NCBI GenBank assembly: GCA_021018995.1
Contig: CM037593.1
Span: 39,135,810 to 39,199,809, forward strand
DNA from: Chloranthus sessilifolius
Taxonomy: Eukaryota > Streptophyta > Magnoliopsida > Chloranthales > Chloranthaceae
Length of the DNA stretch: 64,000 nucleotides
Direction: 5' to 3'
Shown here: piece after piece, positions 32,456 to 42,194 of the stretch
Layout: each line of letters starts with the position of its first letter
Numbering within the stretch: position 1 is the stretch's first letter
Notes under the pieces: generated by a model
What the model was told of the DNA's origin: nothing
The model's input: the letters and a program-made list of their open reading frames with translations, nothing else
Database searches by the model: none
Made by a program: the position numbers and the translations under genes

Positions 32456-33078
32456 GAGGCACTACAAAATAGTAATTTAGACATGCCCTAGAACTAGGTA
32501 CAATCATTATGCATGGATGTGCACAACCAATAACAAGTACAAGTTTGACATAAATAAAAGGGTTTCTGGATCCTAGGAAGCCTACGTTATAACCTAAATA
32601 CTTAAGAAGTAAAAGGGACTCTTACTCGCGAGTACCCACCTGGTCTTGTGTAAATAGCTCCTCCAATGGGATGCGCCTCCTATCCTGATCCTCAGCGCCT
32701 TGATCCTCGACACCCTCACCTTCAGATACCTCCCCCTTGACCACCATCTCATCACCTTCAGGTACCTCTCCTCTCGCTACCACCCCAACATCCTCTCCCA
32801 AGGCACCAGCACCGGCCCGAGCCTCAGAAGTCTCACCTATCTCCTCCATCATCAACTCCTCTAACTCGGAGGTGGTGAAGTCAAGTCTACCACTACCCTC
32901 AGACTCCATCCTAGAAGAAAGAATTCAAGAAACTAGAAAGAAAGCAAGAAACGGCACCAGAAACGGATGAACGGATCGTAAGATATCATGAAAATACAAA
33001 AATTAGAACACAAGAAGACGAAGAAATAGAGAATCGAAGAGAAAAATGGATAGCGCGGGAAGAATGAACACTTTCCAG
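32456..33078 (-). pseudogene. Antisense ORF start of element D, module 2
   Basis: Minus ORF 32909-32622 starts MESEGSGRLDFTTSELEEL and is acidic and Glu/Gly-rich (GEVPEGDEMVVKGEVSEGEG). It lies about 170 bp downstream of the TATA box at 33079-33090 and is antisense to the D pol. I recognise no domain. It probably continued leftward and was cut by the C insertion, with its remainder near 20870-21430. Confidence 0.4.
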
Positions 33079-33090
33079 GTATATATAGAG
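33079..33090 (-). promoter_or_regulatory. TATA box of D antisense module 2
   Basis: Minus strand CTCTATATATACC, flanked on its upstream side by a CGCG-type motif array (33091-33450). Confidence 0.6.
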
Positions 33091-33450
33091 TGCAGTTAGA
33101 TCGTGTACCTCGCTTAGGGCACGCAATGAAATTGTGCACCAAAAGAATGTCGCTTAATCCCTATTACACTCCCTTCTTTGAGCGCGTAAACAAATCGTCG
33201 CCCGCTCAAAAATAGCCCAACGCCTTGATTGCACACCACAAACCAGAGAGTAACCATATCATACATCAAAATTGCGGCGCGTAAATCCCAAAGGTCACTC
33301 GCACAGTGACCAGGTGTTGCCTCAATCCCGTGTCTTGGAACACGTATGTAATTTGATTACACAACATCTTACAGACGCATAATGATTCTCTAAACCCCGC
33401 AAACGTGCGAGGCTATGCCGACGCTGAATTTAGTTATGTGCCTAGTGTTA
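33091..33450 (-). repeat. Motif array of D antisense module 2
   Basis: Motifs such as GAGCGCGTAAAC, GGCGCGTAAATCC, GGGCACGCAATG. A patch at about 33290-33335 (AAATCCCAAAGGTCACTCGC) is homologous to 35565-35600 in module 1, so the two promoters share ancestry. Confidence 0.55.
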
Positions 33451-34887
33451 AGCGCATAATTCCCCAGGAGAAATACAAAAATATATACCCAGAACAGTAG
33501 ATTTAAAGGTAAAAAAAAGGCATTTTAAACATTGGTTACTCAGCCCAAACTACACCCTTGCTAGGACGAGTCTAAAAAAAAAAGAGAAAAAAACACTTCA
33601 AACTTAGAAAAATATACACTCCAAAAAAATGTTTCCAACACACCCCAAAGCAAACAAAAAATAAACCAAATCAAACCAAACTCAAAAATAAATAACAATA
33701 CGCCCAAACAAAGTGAGCTAACTAAAACTAAAACTGAACCAAAATTGTGCAAAAATATGAGTAATCATAAATTTCCTTCGCTTCATAAACATATAAAACC
33801 ATTACAAAATACACTGAGGGCATACCCTCTAAATACACGGTAAAAAATAACCAATCCAAAATTAGCACCTTTAGGCTATGCCCGAATCCGATTTTATTCG
33901 AGAAAGAAGAGATCCTAGAGAGGCCTAGAGAAGAAGCTCACCTTGAACGAATTCCAACAAGAATCTCATCTTCCCCTCCTGAGCCGACAAGAAAGAAAGA
34001 GTGGCTCACGAAAAGCCACCCAGGATTTGTAGGATACACATATGGAAGCCTACCCTAGAAAGCATAACAGGGAAGGCTAACAAAAAGTGAATCCATAGAG
34101 CCTACCAAGGAGCAATTGGTGTCAATCACGAGAACTCTGACCCAACACTTTACCTTGGTTTTCTTCCCGCCGCCTTCTTCTCTTTCTTCTCTTCCCTTAG
34201 CATGATAGCAATTTAACTGCTACCCTGCATTTCCAATTCCATCCATTCCCAAATATAACAATTACAATTTCCTTAGGGTCCAGTACCTGGGATACAAAGT
34301 AAATAGGAAGAAAAGACATTAACAAAAACAAGAACAAACCAAAAGAAGAAAAGAAAAAAAAATGCCCCTAAAACCTCTTAATCTTCAATGAGATGCAAAA
34401 TAAAAACTAGACCCCTGGCCCCTATTTATAAACTTATACCCCTTTCACCAAAAGATGACAAGTGCCACACTTATGAGCACCCTCCACTTGATTCAATCCA
34501 AAGCAAGACACATGCCCCCCTTAAAAGGCTACAATCCATAACAAATATGGATCAACCAACCAATGCGAAACACTCACCCCACAAGAAACACAAATCCACC
34601 TTGAAGTAGATAGACCAATGAGATCAGAACATCTAACACTCATCTAATTATCCTAAAATCAAACTCCAAATTCACACATTTCTAACAAGTATCCAAACAT
34701 AAGACCAAAACAAATTTTAAACTCTAAACATGAGACACGTGCCCTCATCATGACAAAAATCAAGACTTCTCAAACCTAAAATTTAAATAATGCCCATTCA
34801 CCAAAAACAAATACAATAAACATCTCTTTATTCATTTAATAACGATTTTTTTTTTTTACAAGTGTCATCGAAGGCATACCTGATGAA
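33451..34887. other. Unresolved part of D, AT-rich
   Basis: No convincing ORF. A minus-strand TATA-like box GTTTATAAATAGGGG lies at 34418-34432, and splice-donor-like sites occur downstream of it, for example CAAG|GTAAAG near 34155 and CAAG|GTGAGC near 33945. It could be introns and untranslated exons of an antisense gene or an old solo LTR; I could not find terminal repeats or target duplications. Confidence 0.3.
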
Positions 34888-35357
34888 TTACAACCCAAAA
34901 TGAAAACTGAAATACCTAATCTGCAACCCAAAATGAAAACTAAACCTAAGACGGAGACCAAGCAAGGAGCAACACCCGACTTGGAGAGTCCAATCAGAGG
35001 CTTCAGGGAGGATTGGTTGGGGAACGCATCCCTTCAGTTGTAACACCTCCTCTTCCGCTATCTTCACCTCCTCCACCACCGCCTGCTCAACGCTGCCTTC
35101 ACTGCTCCCTAAAAGGGATCGATGTGAAGGCTAACCTCATCTTTCCCAATATTGCCCATTCTTAGAGGTATGCCATCCCCAAGCACCACCTTAGGTTGAA
35201 GAACACGTGAAATGATGGACATCGAAAGAAATGACATCCTGAACAGACGATTGGATCGCACAATATCGTAGAAATACAGATACTCGAGTGTAAAGAAATC
35301 AGATACGGTAAGAAATCAAGACTAAATTAAAGGATACAAAGAAGAAAACCCCTTTGC
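34888..35357 (-). pseudogene. Antisense ORF remnant of element D, module 1
   Basis: Minus-strand frames downstream of the TATA box at 35358, the longest 35079-34888 (MVEEVKIAEEEVLQLKGCVP). Sequence around 35220-35290 resembles that around 32900-33000 in module 2. A 33-bp direct repeat (ACCCAAAATGAAAACT twice, 34897-34945) lies in it. No domain recognised. Confidence 0.3.
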
Positions 35358-35366
35358 TTATATAGA
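35358..35366 (-). promoter_or_regulatory. TATA box of D antisense module 1
   Basis: Minus strand GTACTCTATATAAGC, with a long motif array upstream (35370-37330). Confidence 0.6.
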
Positions 35367-35369
35367 GTA

Positions 35370-37330
35370 CAAACTCAATTGCACGCCTGGATCCCGGTGT
35401 GCAATTAGGTCACGCGCCAAGAAGTTTGCGCGAAAACCAAATCATGCACACTGACATGAGTGCATAATAAAACTTTTGCACGCCCCATCAGTGCGATGCT
35501 CTAGTCACGCGCCCAATATAGGACGCTCAATCACATTACCCATATTAGGAAACACGCAAAATCCGAAGGGTCACCCGCATAGTGACCTGGCGACGCTCCA
35601 ATTACATGATATCACCTAGCTGCTTAATTAGATTACACGCTAGTACTCACACACGAAATCCAGATTGACGCCCGAACACTGCCACTTTACCAACCCGGCG
35701 ACCTTTCGATCACGCGCAATGCTAGAAGCGCACAAATACAATACGCACACCAACCCAAATGCTTAATTGACACCTTAAGCCTTAAATCACGTGCTCCCAA
35801 ACGGACGCACAAATCAATTCAACACCTTGAATCAGGCATGTAATCCTCAACTACAGCGTACACCACTAATAAAATAAACATACCCCGTCGCAATATGATG
35901 TACACTTAATCCCCTTAACCCATCACGGACCAACCAGAGACGAGTATATTCCCCCAAAAGCTCCATCGCAGCCAAATTACTCCCTTTGATAACTTGCATG
36001 TCCCATTACAATCAGAATCCTTCCCTCTCTTCCGTCCCATCGCGTTACCTCCCTAGCTATCCAAAAAAAAAAAAAAGAGAGAAAGAGAGAGATGCTGATC
36101 ATCTTCATGTCCCATCGCAGCCAGACATATCAGCATAAATCAACCAGACCCTATCGCGACGATGAATCTTACCACATCACCAAGACCAAAGGAAAGTCCC
36201 GCCGGGATCCCAAAACCTCATTATTGCCCCATCGCGACAGTCAAGGAGTCCCCTTAACCCATCACGGACCAACCAGAGACGAGTATATTCTCCCAAAAGC
36301 TCCATCGCAGCAAAATTACTCCCTTTGATAACTTGCACGTCCCATTACAATCAAAATCCTTCCCTCTCTTCCGTCCCATCGCGTTACCTCCCTAGCTATC
36401 CAAAAAAAAAAAAAGAGAGAGAAAGAGAGAGATGCTGATCATCTTCATGTCCCATCGCAGCCAGACATATTAGCATAAATTGACCATACCCTATCACAAT
36501 GATGAATCTTACCACATCACCAAGACCAAAGGAAAGTCCCGTCGGGATCCCAAAACCTCATTATTGCCCCATCGCGACAGTCAAGGAGTCACTAGACCAA
36601 CCTTTCATCGCACACTCATAAACATGTCCTGTCATGATACAACCACAACGTGATCTCATATAACCCAAGAACTACCAAAGAAAGAAACACCATCGTTGTC
36701 TTATCATGAAATTGAAACAACTAAGGAATCGGCGACGTCGCGCATGTCCCATCGTAATGCCACCACAACCCAAGTGTCTTGAAAACCCGTTCTCTCACGA
36801 CACTGTCACCCAAAACACTCGAACACACCCCATCATGATACACAATCGAGAAGGGAAGGCTCAACCATGTCCCGTCACGTCAGTAGGGAGCCTAATCCCC
36901 GGAGCCCCATTACATAACCACACTGTGGGAAGGCTCAACCATGTCCCATCGCGTAAGTAGGGAGCCTAATCCCTGACGCTTCACCACACAACAGTCACCA
37001 GACGCCATTACAACAGAAACATAAGGACGGAGAAACCTCTTTGATATCTTGCCACATCCCGTCTCAGCACAGACATCTCACCAGAGTCCCCCTATGTCCC
37101 ACCGGGCCTACAACCAGCGGGACTCACCTCACCACACAACCATAAGGGGAGAATCACTATGTCTCACCATGAATTTCATCTTCCCAAGACCCTTCCTCAC
37201 ATTGATGACCATCAAGTTCCATTGAAGCAGAAGTGAAGAAAAGGGAGGGAACCCTCTAATGTCCCATCGCGACATCACTACAACAGCCGATCAAGTCCCA
37301 TCGTAAGCAATGCAAGGGCCTTTCACTCAG
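35370..37330 (-). repeat. Motif arrays upstream of D module 1 (CACGCGCC then CCCATCGCG)
   Basis: Two adjoining arrays on the plus strand: 35370-35880 rich in CACGCGCC / GCACGCC, and 35880-37330 with tens of degenerate copies of TCCCATCGCGAC (for example 36020, 36110, 36150, 36228, 36375, 36950, 37260). Frames across it are not genes. Confidence 0.65.
35911..36590. repeat. Tandem duplication of about 339 bp
   Basis: Copy 1 starts CCCCTTAACCCATCACGG at 35911, copy 2 with the same bases at 36250; copy 2 ends CAAGGAGTC at 36590. Only a handful of differences by eye, so it is a recent event in an otherwise old element. Each copy contains a poly-A/GAGA tract (36061-36090, 36401-36430). Confidence 0.85.
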
Positions 37331-37857
37331 ATCAGGTGAGTATCACCCCCTTTTCAATTACTCGATGTTCCTTATAAAATATAGTTGGTTGTAATTAAGT
37401 TAAATGTCTTCAAAACCAGTCTCTCTCAACTCGCGAATCACTGTAGTCCTCCCATAAGTGACCATCATTTGTATTCACCGAGAAGGCTAGACGGAGCATC
37501 TGATATACCAAGTGTCGTCTTGACAACCACACAAATGATTGGGTCCACAAATCCCGTATAGGTGGATCTGCTCAGCGACAACTCGGAATCCGCATTTTCT
37601 GCAGTTTTACCATCGAAATTGATCTTTGTGCAACCATGGATTCTCATCGAAGCCGTCGAGATGATGCGCACTCTCGAAACATTTAGAGTTGCCACCCGGA
37701 GCTTTTGGTGTCCCGAGAAACCTAAAATCAATATTCAAGGCACCGAAGTGCTAAATATGACTCTGAATCACTGGATTACACCAAAGGCTCTTGGCTAGGG
37801 GCGTCGGTTATCGATCAGGAAGGTGTTAGGCACCCAATCTACCCGCTTAATGTGGTC

Positions 37858-37862
37858 TCTAC
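37858..37862. other. Target-site duplication of solo LTR G (left)
   Basis: TCTAC, repeated exactly at 39676-39680. Confidence 0.85.
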
Positions 37863-38843
37863 TGTTGTTGTTCTGAGTGTGCATGATTTATTTGTGTTTT
37901 AAAAACATACTTGCAAATGATGCATTGTACTGAATATTAAAAAGAATAAGAAAATATCAGCACAGAGAGAACATAATTAGCCTGCAAGATCAGGGCCAAT
38001 TGTAGCAAGTTTTAAATGTAAGTGAGTAAAAGATCGTCCACAGGGAATGGATTTAAAATTTAAGATAAACCTTCAGATCTGAGCTACCAGATCTGACCTC
38101 TGATCCTATCTACAAAGCACATAAGATGGGAGGTTGAATTTGTCACATTAACTAAATGATAAAAGAAAAGATTAAACTAAGTGATCCAGATCTGAGTTGG
38201 GAAAATTTGATGTAAACTTATAAAAATGGAGAAATAATATCTAACTTTGATTTGGTCCTTGATGCAAAATGAGAATAAATGTAGATCAAATGAGATGTGA
38301 TCCAATCTTCATCTGGCTACAAGCACAGATGCAAGAGAAAGTAATCTAACTCAAGGGTTAGAGTTAAACTTATGGTTATGGTCTGTCCACTTCAATGGCC
38401 ACAGACCATCCAATTGTCTTTAATCTGAACCCTTAATTCAGAACGAGAAACACCACTACAAATGCTGTGAGAGATTAGGTTACAAACACTAATTCCCACA
38501 GGGATAATGAATCAAGGGAAATTGCTTAAAAATAGTAAATCTAAAGGAGTCTAGTGCATTAAGGAGATCACAGGAAACCCTCAACACGAATCCAATTGAG
38601 AACGTACGGTTCACAGCAACCTTTTCAAATTCACCATTACAATTACAGAGCACAGCTTAAACAGCTCTCAGATTTGTAGTCTTGAATACAACTCTCTTTT
38701 GAATTACAGAAGTATCTCACAACTCTCAATTGTAAGTAAAAGTTAGGCTATTACAGGGATTTCAGACAAACTATCTGATTTGGAAATGGGGGAATAGGAA
38801 TGAAACTCAAAATCTGGATACCCAAATTGGGCAAATGGTTCAT

Positions 38844-38853
38844 CTATTTATAG
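38844..38853 (-). promoter_or_regulatory. TATA box of solo LTR G
   Basis: Minus strand AACTATAAATAGATG. Confidence 0.55.
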
Positions 38854-39204
38854 TTTTCCCCAAGCCAGCTCAGATGTGTATCAACCAATCAGAATTGGAT
38901 AGATCTATATCAACCAATAGGAGTCGAGCACAAGGATCCAGATCTATTTTGGCCAATCAGAACTGCTTGTTCTGGTTCAGCCAATCAGGTGATAGAAGCA
39001 TCAATTCTGTTATGTAATTCAAAAATCTGTTTGAGCTTCTAGAAGTTCCCGCCAAGTAATTTCATCTTTGGGTGTTCACATGGGGTGGAATATGCCTTTT
39101 GTTCGTGCTCAGAATCTTTCGGAATGTCCCTGGGCTTTTAAATGCATTGGGGCGCGTGCAGAGATTACTGAATTGCCCTTGTAGATGCTGAGAATCTTCA
39201 GGAT

Positions 39205-39415
39205 ATCATTTCGCACAGTTTGGAGAACTTTTTCAATCTGGACTTCTGAAGCTCTTTTCGCACAGATTGGAGACCTTTTCGAAAAGAACTATAACTTCTG
39301 GAGATCTATTCGCAAAGATTGGAGACCTTTTTGCAGAGCTTGGGGATCTTTTCGCAAAGATTGGGGACCTTTACGAATAGCATTCTGTAGTGCATTCTTC
39401 TTTTCGAATAGCTCC
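39205..39415 (-). repeat. TTCGCAAAGATTGGAGACC array in G
   Basis: Plus-strand copies: TTCGCACAGTTTGGAGA (39210), TTCGCACAGATTGGAGACC (39258), TTCGCAAAGATTGGAGACC (39310), TTCGCAAAGATTGGGGACC (39351). It occupies the same U3 site as the CGCGAG and CGATAGG arrays. Confidence 0.75.
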
Positions 39416-40162
39416 AAACCTCTTTCCAGGTTGAAACCAGGCCTTTGTCCTCTTTATTTTAGGCATTTTGACAGCCAGTGAGGTTGTCCTTTCTCCTTCT
39501 TCCTCCAGATCAAGATGGGTCATCATCTTTTTGGCACTTTTAAGCTACTTTCAAGGTTAAGCCTGCCTTTATTGTTAGCTGTAAAACAAACACTTAAAAC
39601 ACTTATTTAGTTCTCTCAAGGGTCTATCAAGGCCCAGATTAAGGGGTGAAAAATGGTATTTTCCAGTTCTCAACATCTACTTCTGGCCAAAACAAAAACA
39701 AAAATAAAGAAGCGACAAGCCCTTCCCCTTGCCTTTAAGGCACTAAGATCCTATTTGTGCCCCTCCGTTCCTACCGAGATTTTGATGACGTAACGACACA
39801 AATGAGAGGATACAAAAAGAACTGAGAAGGTAGAGGAATAGAGGGAAAGCCGGAGCTCTTGGGCCCTTGTTGCACCATTGTGGATCTTTGCGTAGGTGTG
39901 CTTCGATGAGCTTCCAATGGCTTGGATGGTTAGAACAAAGGTTCTAGCTCCTAGGGCTTAATAGCTAAGAGGTAGAGAGGGAAGGCTAGAGGATAGCTCT
40001 CACCTAAACTAGGGGATTTTTTATGGAAGAGGGAGTCTAAAGTAAACTTTTAAGTTCTAGAATTTGTATGGAGAATGGTGCACCAAAGGGAGAGGGAACT
40101 CTTTCTTAATTTTTTTCTCTCTTAGGTAAATTTTCAAGCCTTTGTAAAGGGAGGGGTGCCTC

Positions 40163-40173
40163 TCTATTTATAG
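40163..40173 (-). promoter_or_regulatory. TATA box of E LTR
   Basis: Minus strand CCTATAAATAGAGAGG, about 900 bp from the LTR start. Confidence 0.6.
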
Positions 40174-41074
40174 GAAAATGAGAGGTTAGGAGGGTGTTTA
40201 GAGGCTAAGTAGGTTAAGGAATTGGGTAATCTAGCCATCTAAGGTTTTCAAGGGTTTTTGGAGCCTTGAAAAGTGTGAAAGCTAGCTCCAATGGTGGATG
40301 ATAGGTTAGAGCTTTAAGTCACTTAAAGGGTTGCAAATAGAATAGGAATGGGTGCGACAGAATAAGCAAAACAGACACAAGAGATCAAGATGGCCAACAA
40401 GTCAAACCCTAATCTTGAAATTCGAGCAGAAAACCCAAGGTTACTATAGCTAAGCCTGGCACAACTAATAGATGCAACAAGCTTAGGTACAGTAAAATAG
40501 TGCCCAACAGTGGGTTGGGAAGTTCACTGCCAGCAAGGGGTCCCACATAAGGCAAGCGCAAGTATTAGTTGTGCCAAGTTCATAGGGATCCTTGCGAAGC
40601 TTCTCGCATGTTTCCTAATGAACCACTCGACAGGTTCTCACGTTGTTCAATGTAGGCCTCACGAGGTTCAGTTGATGCCTATTTTCATGCCCAAACTTTG
40701 AATCGCTGTAACTTTTGATGTATAGCTCAGATTGGGGTGATTCTTGGCTTGTTGGAAAGCTGAAGACTTATACCTTTTAATGGTATAAGATTCAATTATA
40801 GCATGAGATCTCAACTAGTCCTGGTGCACCACTCTTTGATCATTGCTCGGGAATGTCTATGTATGGGTTCGAAATGGATTTTACAGGTTGGGATTGGTTT
40901 CTAAAGGCTCGGGGAGGTTTTTAAGGGATCAAGGGTGATTCCTAAGAGTTTGGGATGACTCCTAAGGTTTTTGGAAGGTTCCTAAGGGTTTGATACATGC
41001 CATCGAAAGGTCGAACGTGCGCCTCTGTCAAAGTGTGTTTCGATCGGGCCTCGGGCCAAATTTGGTTGTCTACA

Positions 41075-41087
41075 GGTGCCCCTCTTT
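41075..41087 (-). other. Polypurine tract of element E
   Basis: Minus strand AAAGAGGGGCACC directly before TGTAGACAACC. Confidence 0.7.
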
Positions 41088-42079
41088 AGTATCTGATCAC
41101 TAATGATCGAATGCCAAAGACAAGAGACATTCCAAGAGGCCAAACACATTATTGATGGGTTTGATATATTCAAAATGAACCTCAAACATCAAGTGGGTAG
41201 CATGGTGAGAAAACGAAAGCCCTGTATGTCGGGAAAATTATCCGTTTCTCAAGGTTATCGGTCCCCAAGCGCTTAGTGACATTACTGGGCATAACCAACA
41301 TGGAGCGAGTTGTGAAAGCCCAATAGTTGGGAAAAACATCTGCTTTTTGAGATGGTTTGAAGGTGCTTGATGTTCAATATTTATTCTGAATACAATAAAT
41401 TCGTAAGTAAGAGGGTGATCGAGCCGCACTTAAAGATAGGTGCGAAGTAAATATGCAAAGGTCCACAGTTTGTGTCCAATCATCATGAGGCATTGATTGC
41501 CCCATTTGACTGGTCACATGTGACCCTGCGTGATGCAGGGGGGTTCGAGGCCTCTGGGTGAACCCATCGGTCTCGATATTGTTTTAGCATGACTACCCGA
41601 GCGGAGTGAATAAATGTTGCAACGCTTTTTGGGAGTACATGCCGCTTTTTGATTTATTTTTTGTGATTTTATGTGGAATTTTTTTGTGATTTTTTTCTAT
41701 TATTTCATGTGGAATTTTGGACTTTTGTGTGAATTTTTTTTCTATTATTTCATGCGGAATTTTTGGACTTTTTCTATATTTTATGTGAAAACGTTTTGGA
41801 CTTTTTGCTATGATTTTAAGTGAATTTTTTGGACTTTTTGCTATGATTTTATGTAAATTTTTTTGGGACTTTTTGCTATGATTTTATGTATGATTGGGAT
41901 TCTTTGAGCATGGTCACCGATCTCGATCCGTTTATTCTAGCACAGCTTCTCGAGCAAGTCAAATGAAGATTGACGTGTCATATGGGGGTGTGTGCACGAA
42001 AGGAACAACAAAATAAAAGAAAAGAGGTCAGGCCGGGTGTGTATGAACCACATTTAGCCAAAACCCTGCCCAAAAGTAG
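41088..42079. other. E 3' region between PPT and antisense gene 1
   Basis: No ORF supported. Contains a T-rich tandem repeat (41650-41895, unit GGACTTTTTGCTATGATTTT with about 45-bp period). Elsewhere nothing recognised. Confidence 0.4.
41650..41895. repeat. T-rich tandem repeat, about 45-bp period
   Basis: About five or six degenerate units of GGACTTTTTGCTATGATTTT followed by ATGTGAATTTTTT. Copies toward the right end are most alike. Confidence 0.75.
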
Positions 42080-42154
42080 CCTGGCGCATGTATTACTTGC
42101 GCCAGGCCAACTGGGGGCCAAAATACACTTGGCGCATGTAATACATGCGCCAAG
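42080..42154 (+). promoter_or_regulatory. Two palindromes upstream of antisense gene 1 of E
   Basis: Palindrome 1 (42080-42106): arms CCTGGCGCA and TGCGCCAGG. Palindrome 2 (42128-42154): perfect 13-bp arms CTTGGCGCATGTA and TACATGCGCCAAG with a 1-base centre. A TATA-like GATTTTAAAGAG follows at 42168. Related motifs lie upstream of antisense gene 2 (45868-45894) and in the U3 of the E LTR (40553-40577). Confidence 0.7.
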
Positions 42155-42194
42155 CAAAACCTGGGGAGATTTTAAAGAGCCCGAGTTTGGGCAA

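Larger units (their letters stand above)
17442..37440 (+). mobile_element. Element D: old Tat-lineage LTR retrotransposon (interrupted by C)
   Basis: The visible parts are 17442-21837 and 32456 to about 37440; C occupies the middle. D enters in the RT, because B inserted upstream, and continues through RNase H, archaeal-type RNase H and integrase to 20562. Beyond pol the minus strand carries two promoter-like modules and ORF remnants, the antisense ORF layout known for Tat elements. E then interrupts it, so the D 3' LTR is not in the window. All coding parts are heavily broken, which fits the outermost, oldest layer. Confidence 0.75.
37863..39675 (-). mobile_element. Element G: solo Athila-like LTR
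   Basis: 1813 bp, plus-strand ends TGTTGTTG and TCTCAACA, flanked by perfect TCTAC duplications. Minus-strand order matches the other Athila LTRs: start with TACCATTTTTCACCCC, a TTCGCA-type array (39415-39205), TATA (38853-38844), one copy of the 38-bp motif (38373-38411) and the GGCTACAAGCACAG stretch. No internal region, so it arose by LTR-LTR recombination. Confidence 0.9.
37440..41074 (-). repeat. 3' LTR of element E, interrupted by solo LTR G
   Basis: Minus strand starts TGTAGACAACCAAATTTGG at 41074, the form common for Tat/Ogre LTRs. U3 has palindromic motifs at 40553-40577 and 40456-40484, a TATA box at 40163-40173, and a U5-like part (37860-37460) containing GGGTGCCTAACACCTTCC and GGTGGCAACTC, which I associate with Tat/Ogre LTR or leader sequence. 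Without G its length is about 1.8 kb. Left end uncertain by about 100 bp. Confidence 0.6.

Noticed and set aside
37465-37798. Short ORFs in both strands near 37465-37798
   Set aside because: They lie in the U5-like part of the E LTR; no conserved protein.
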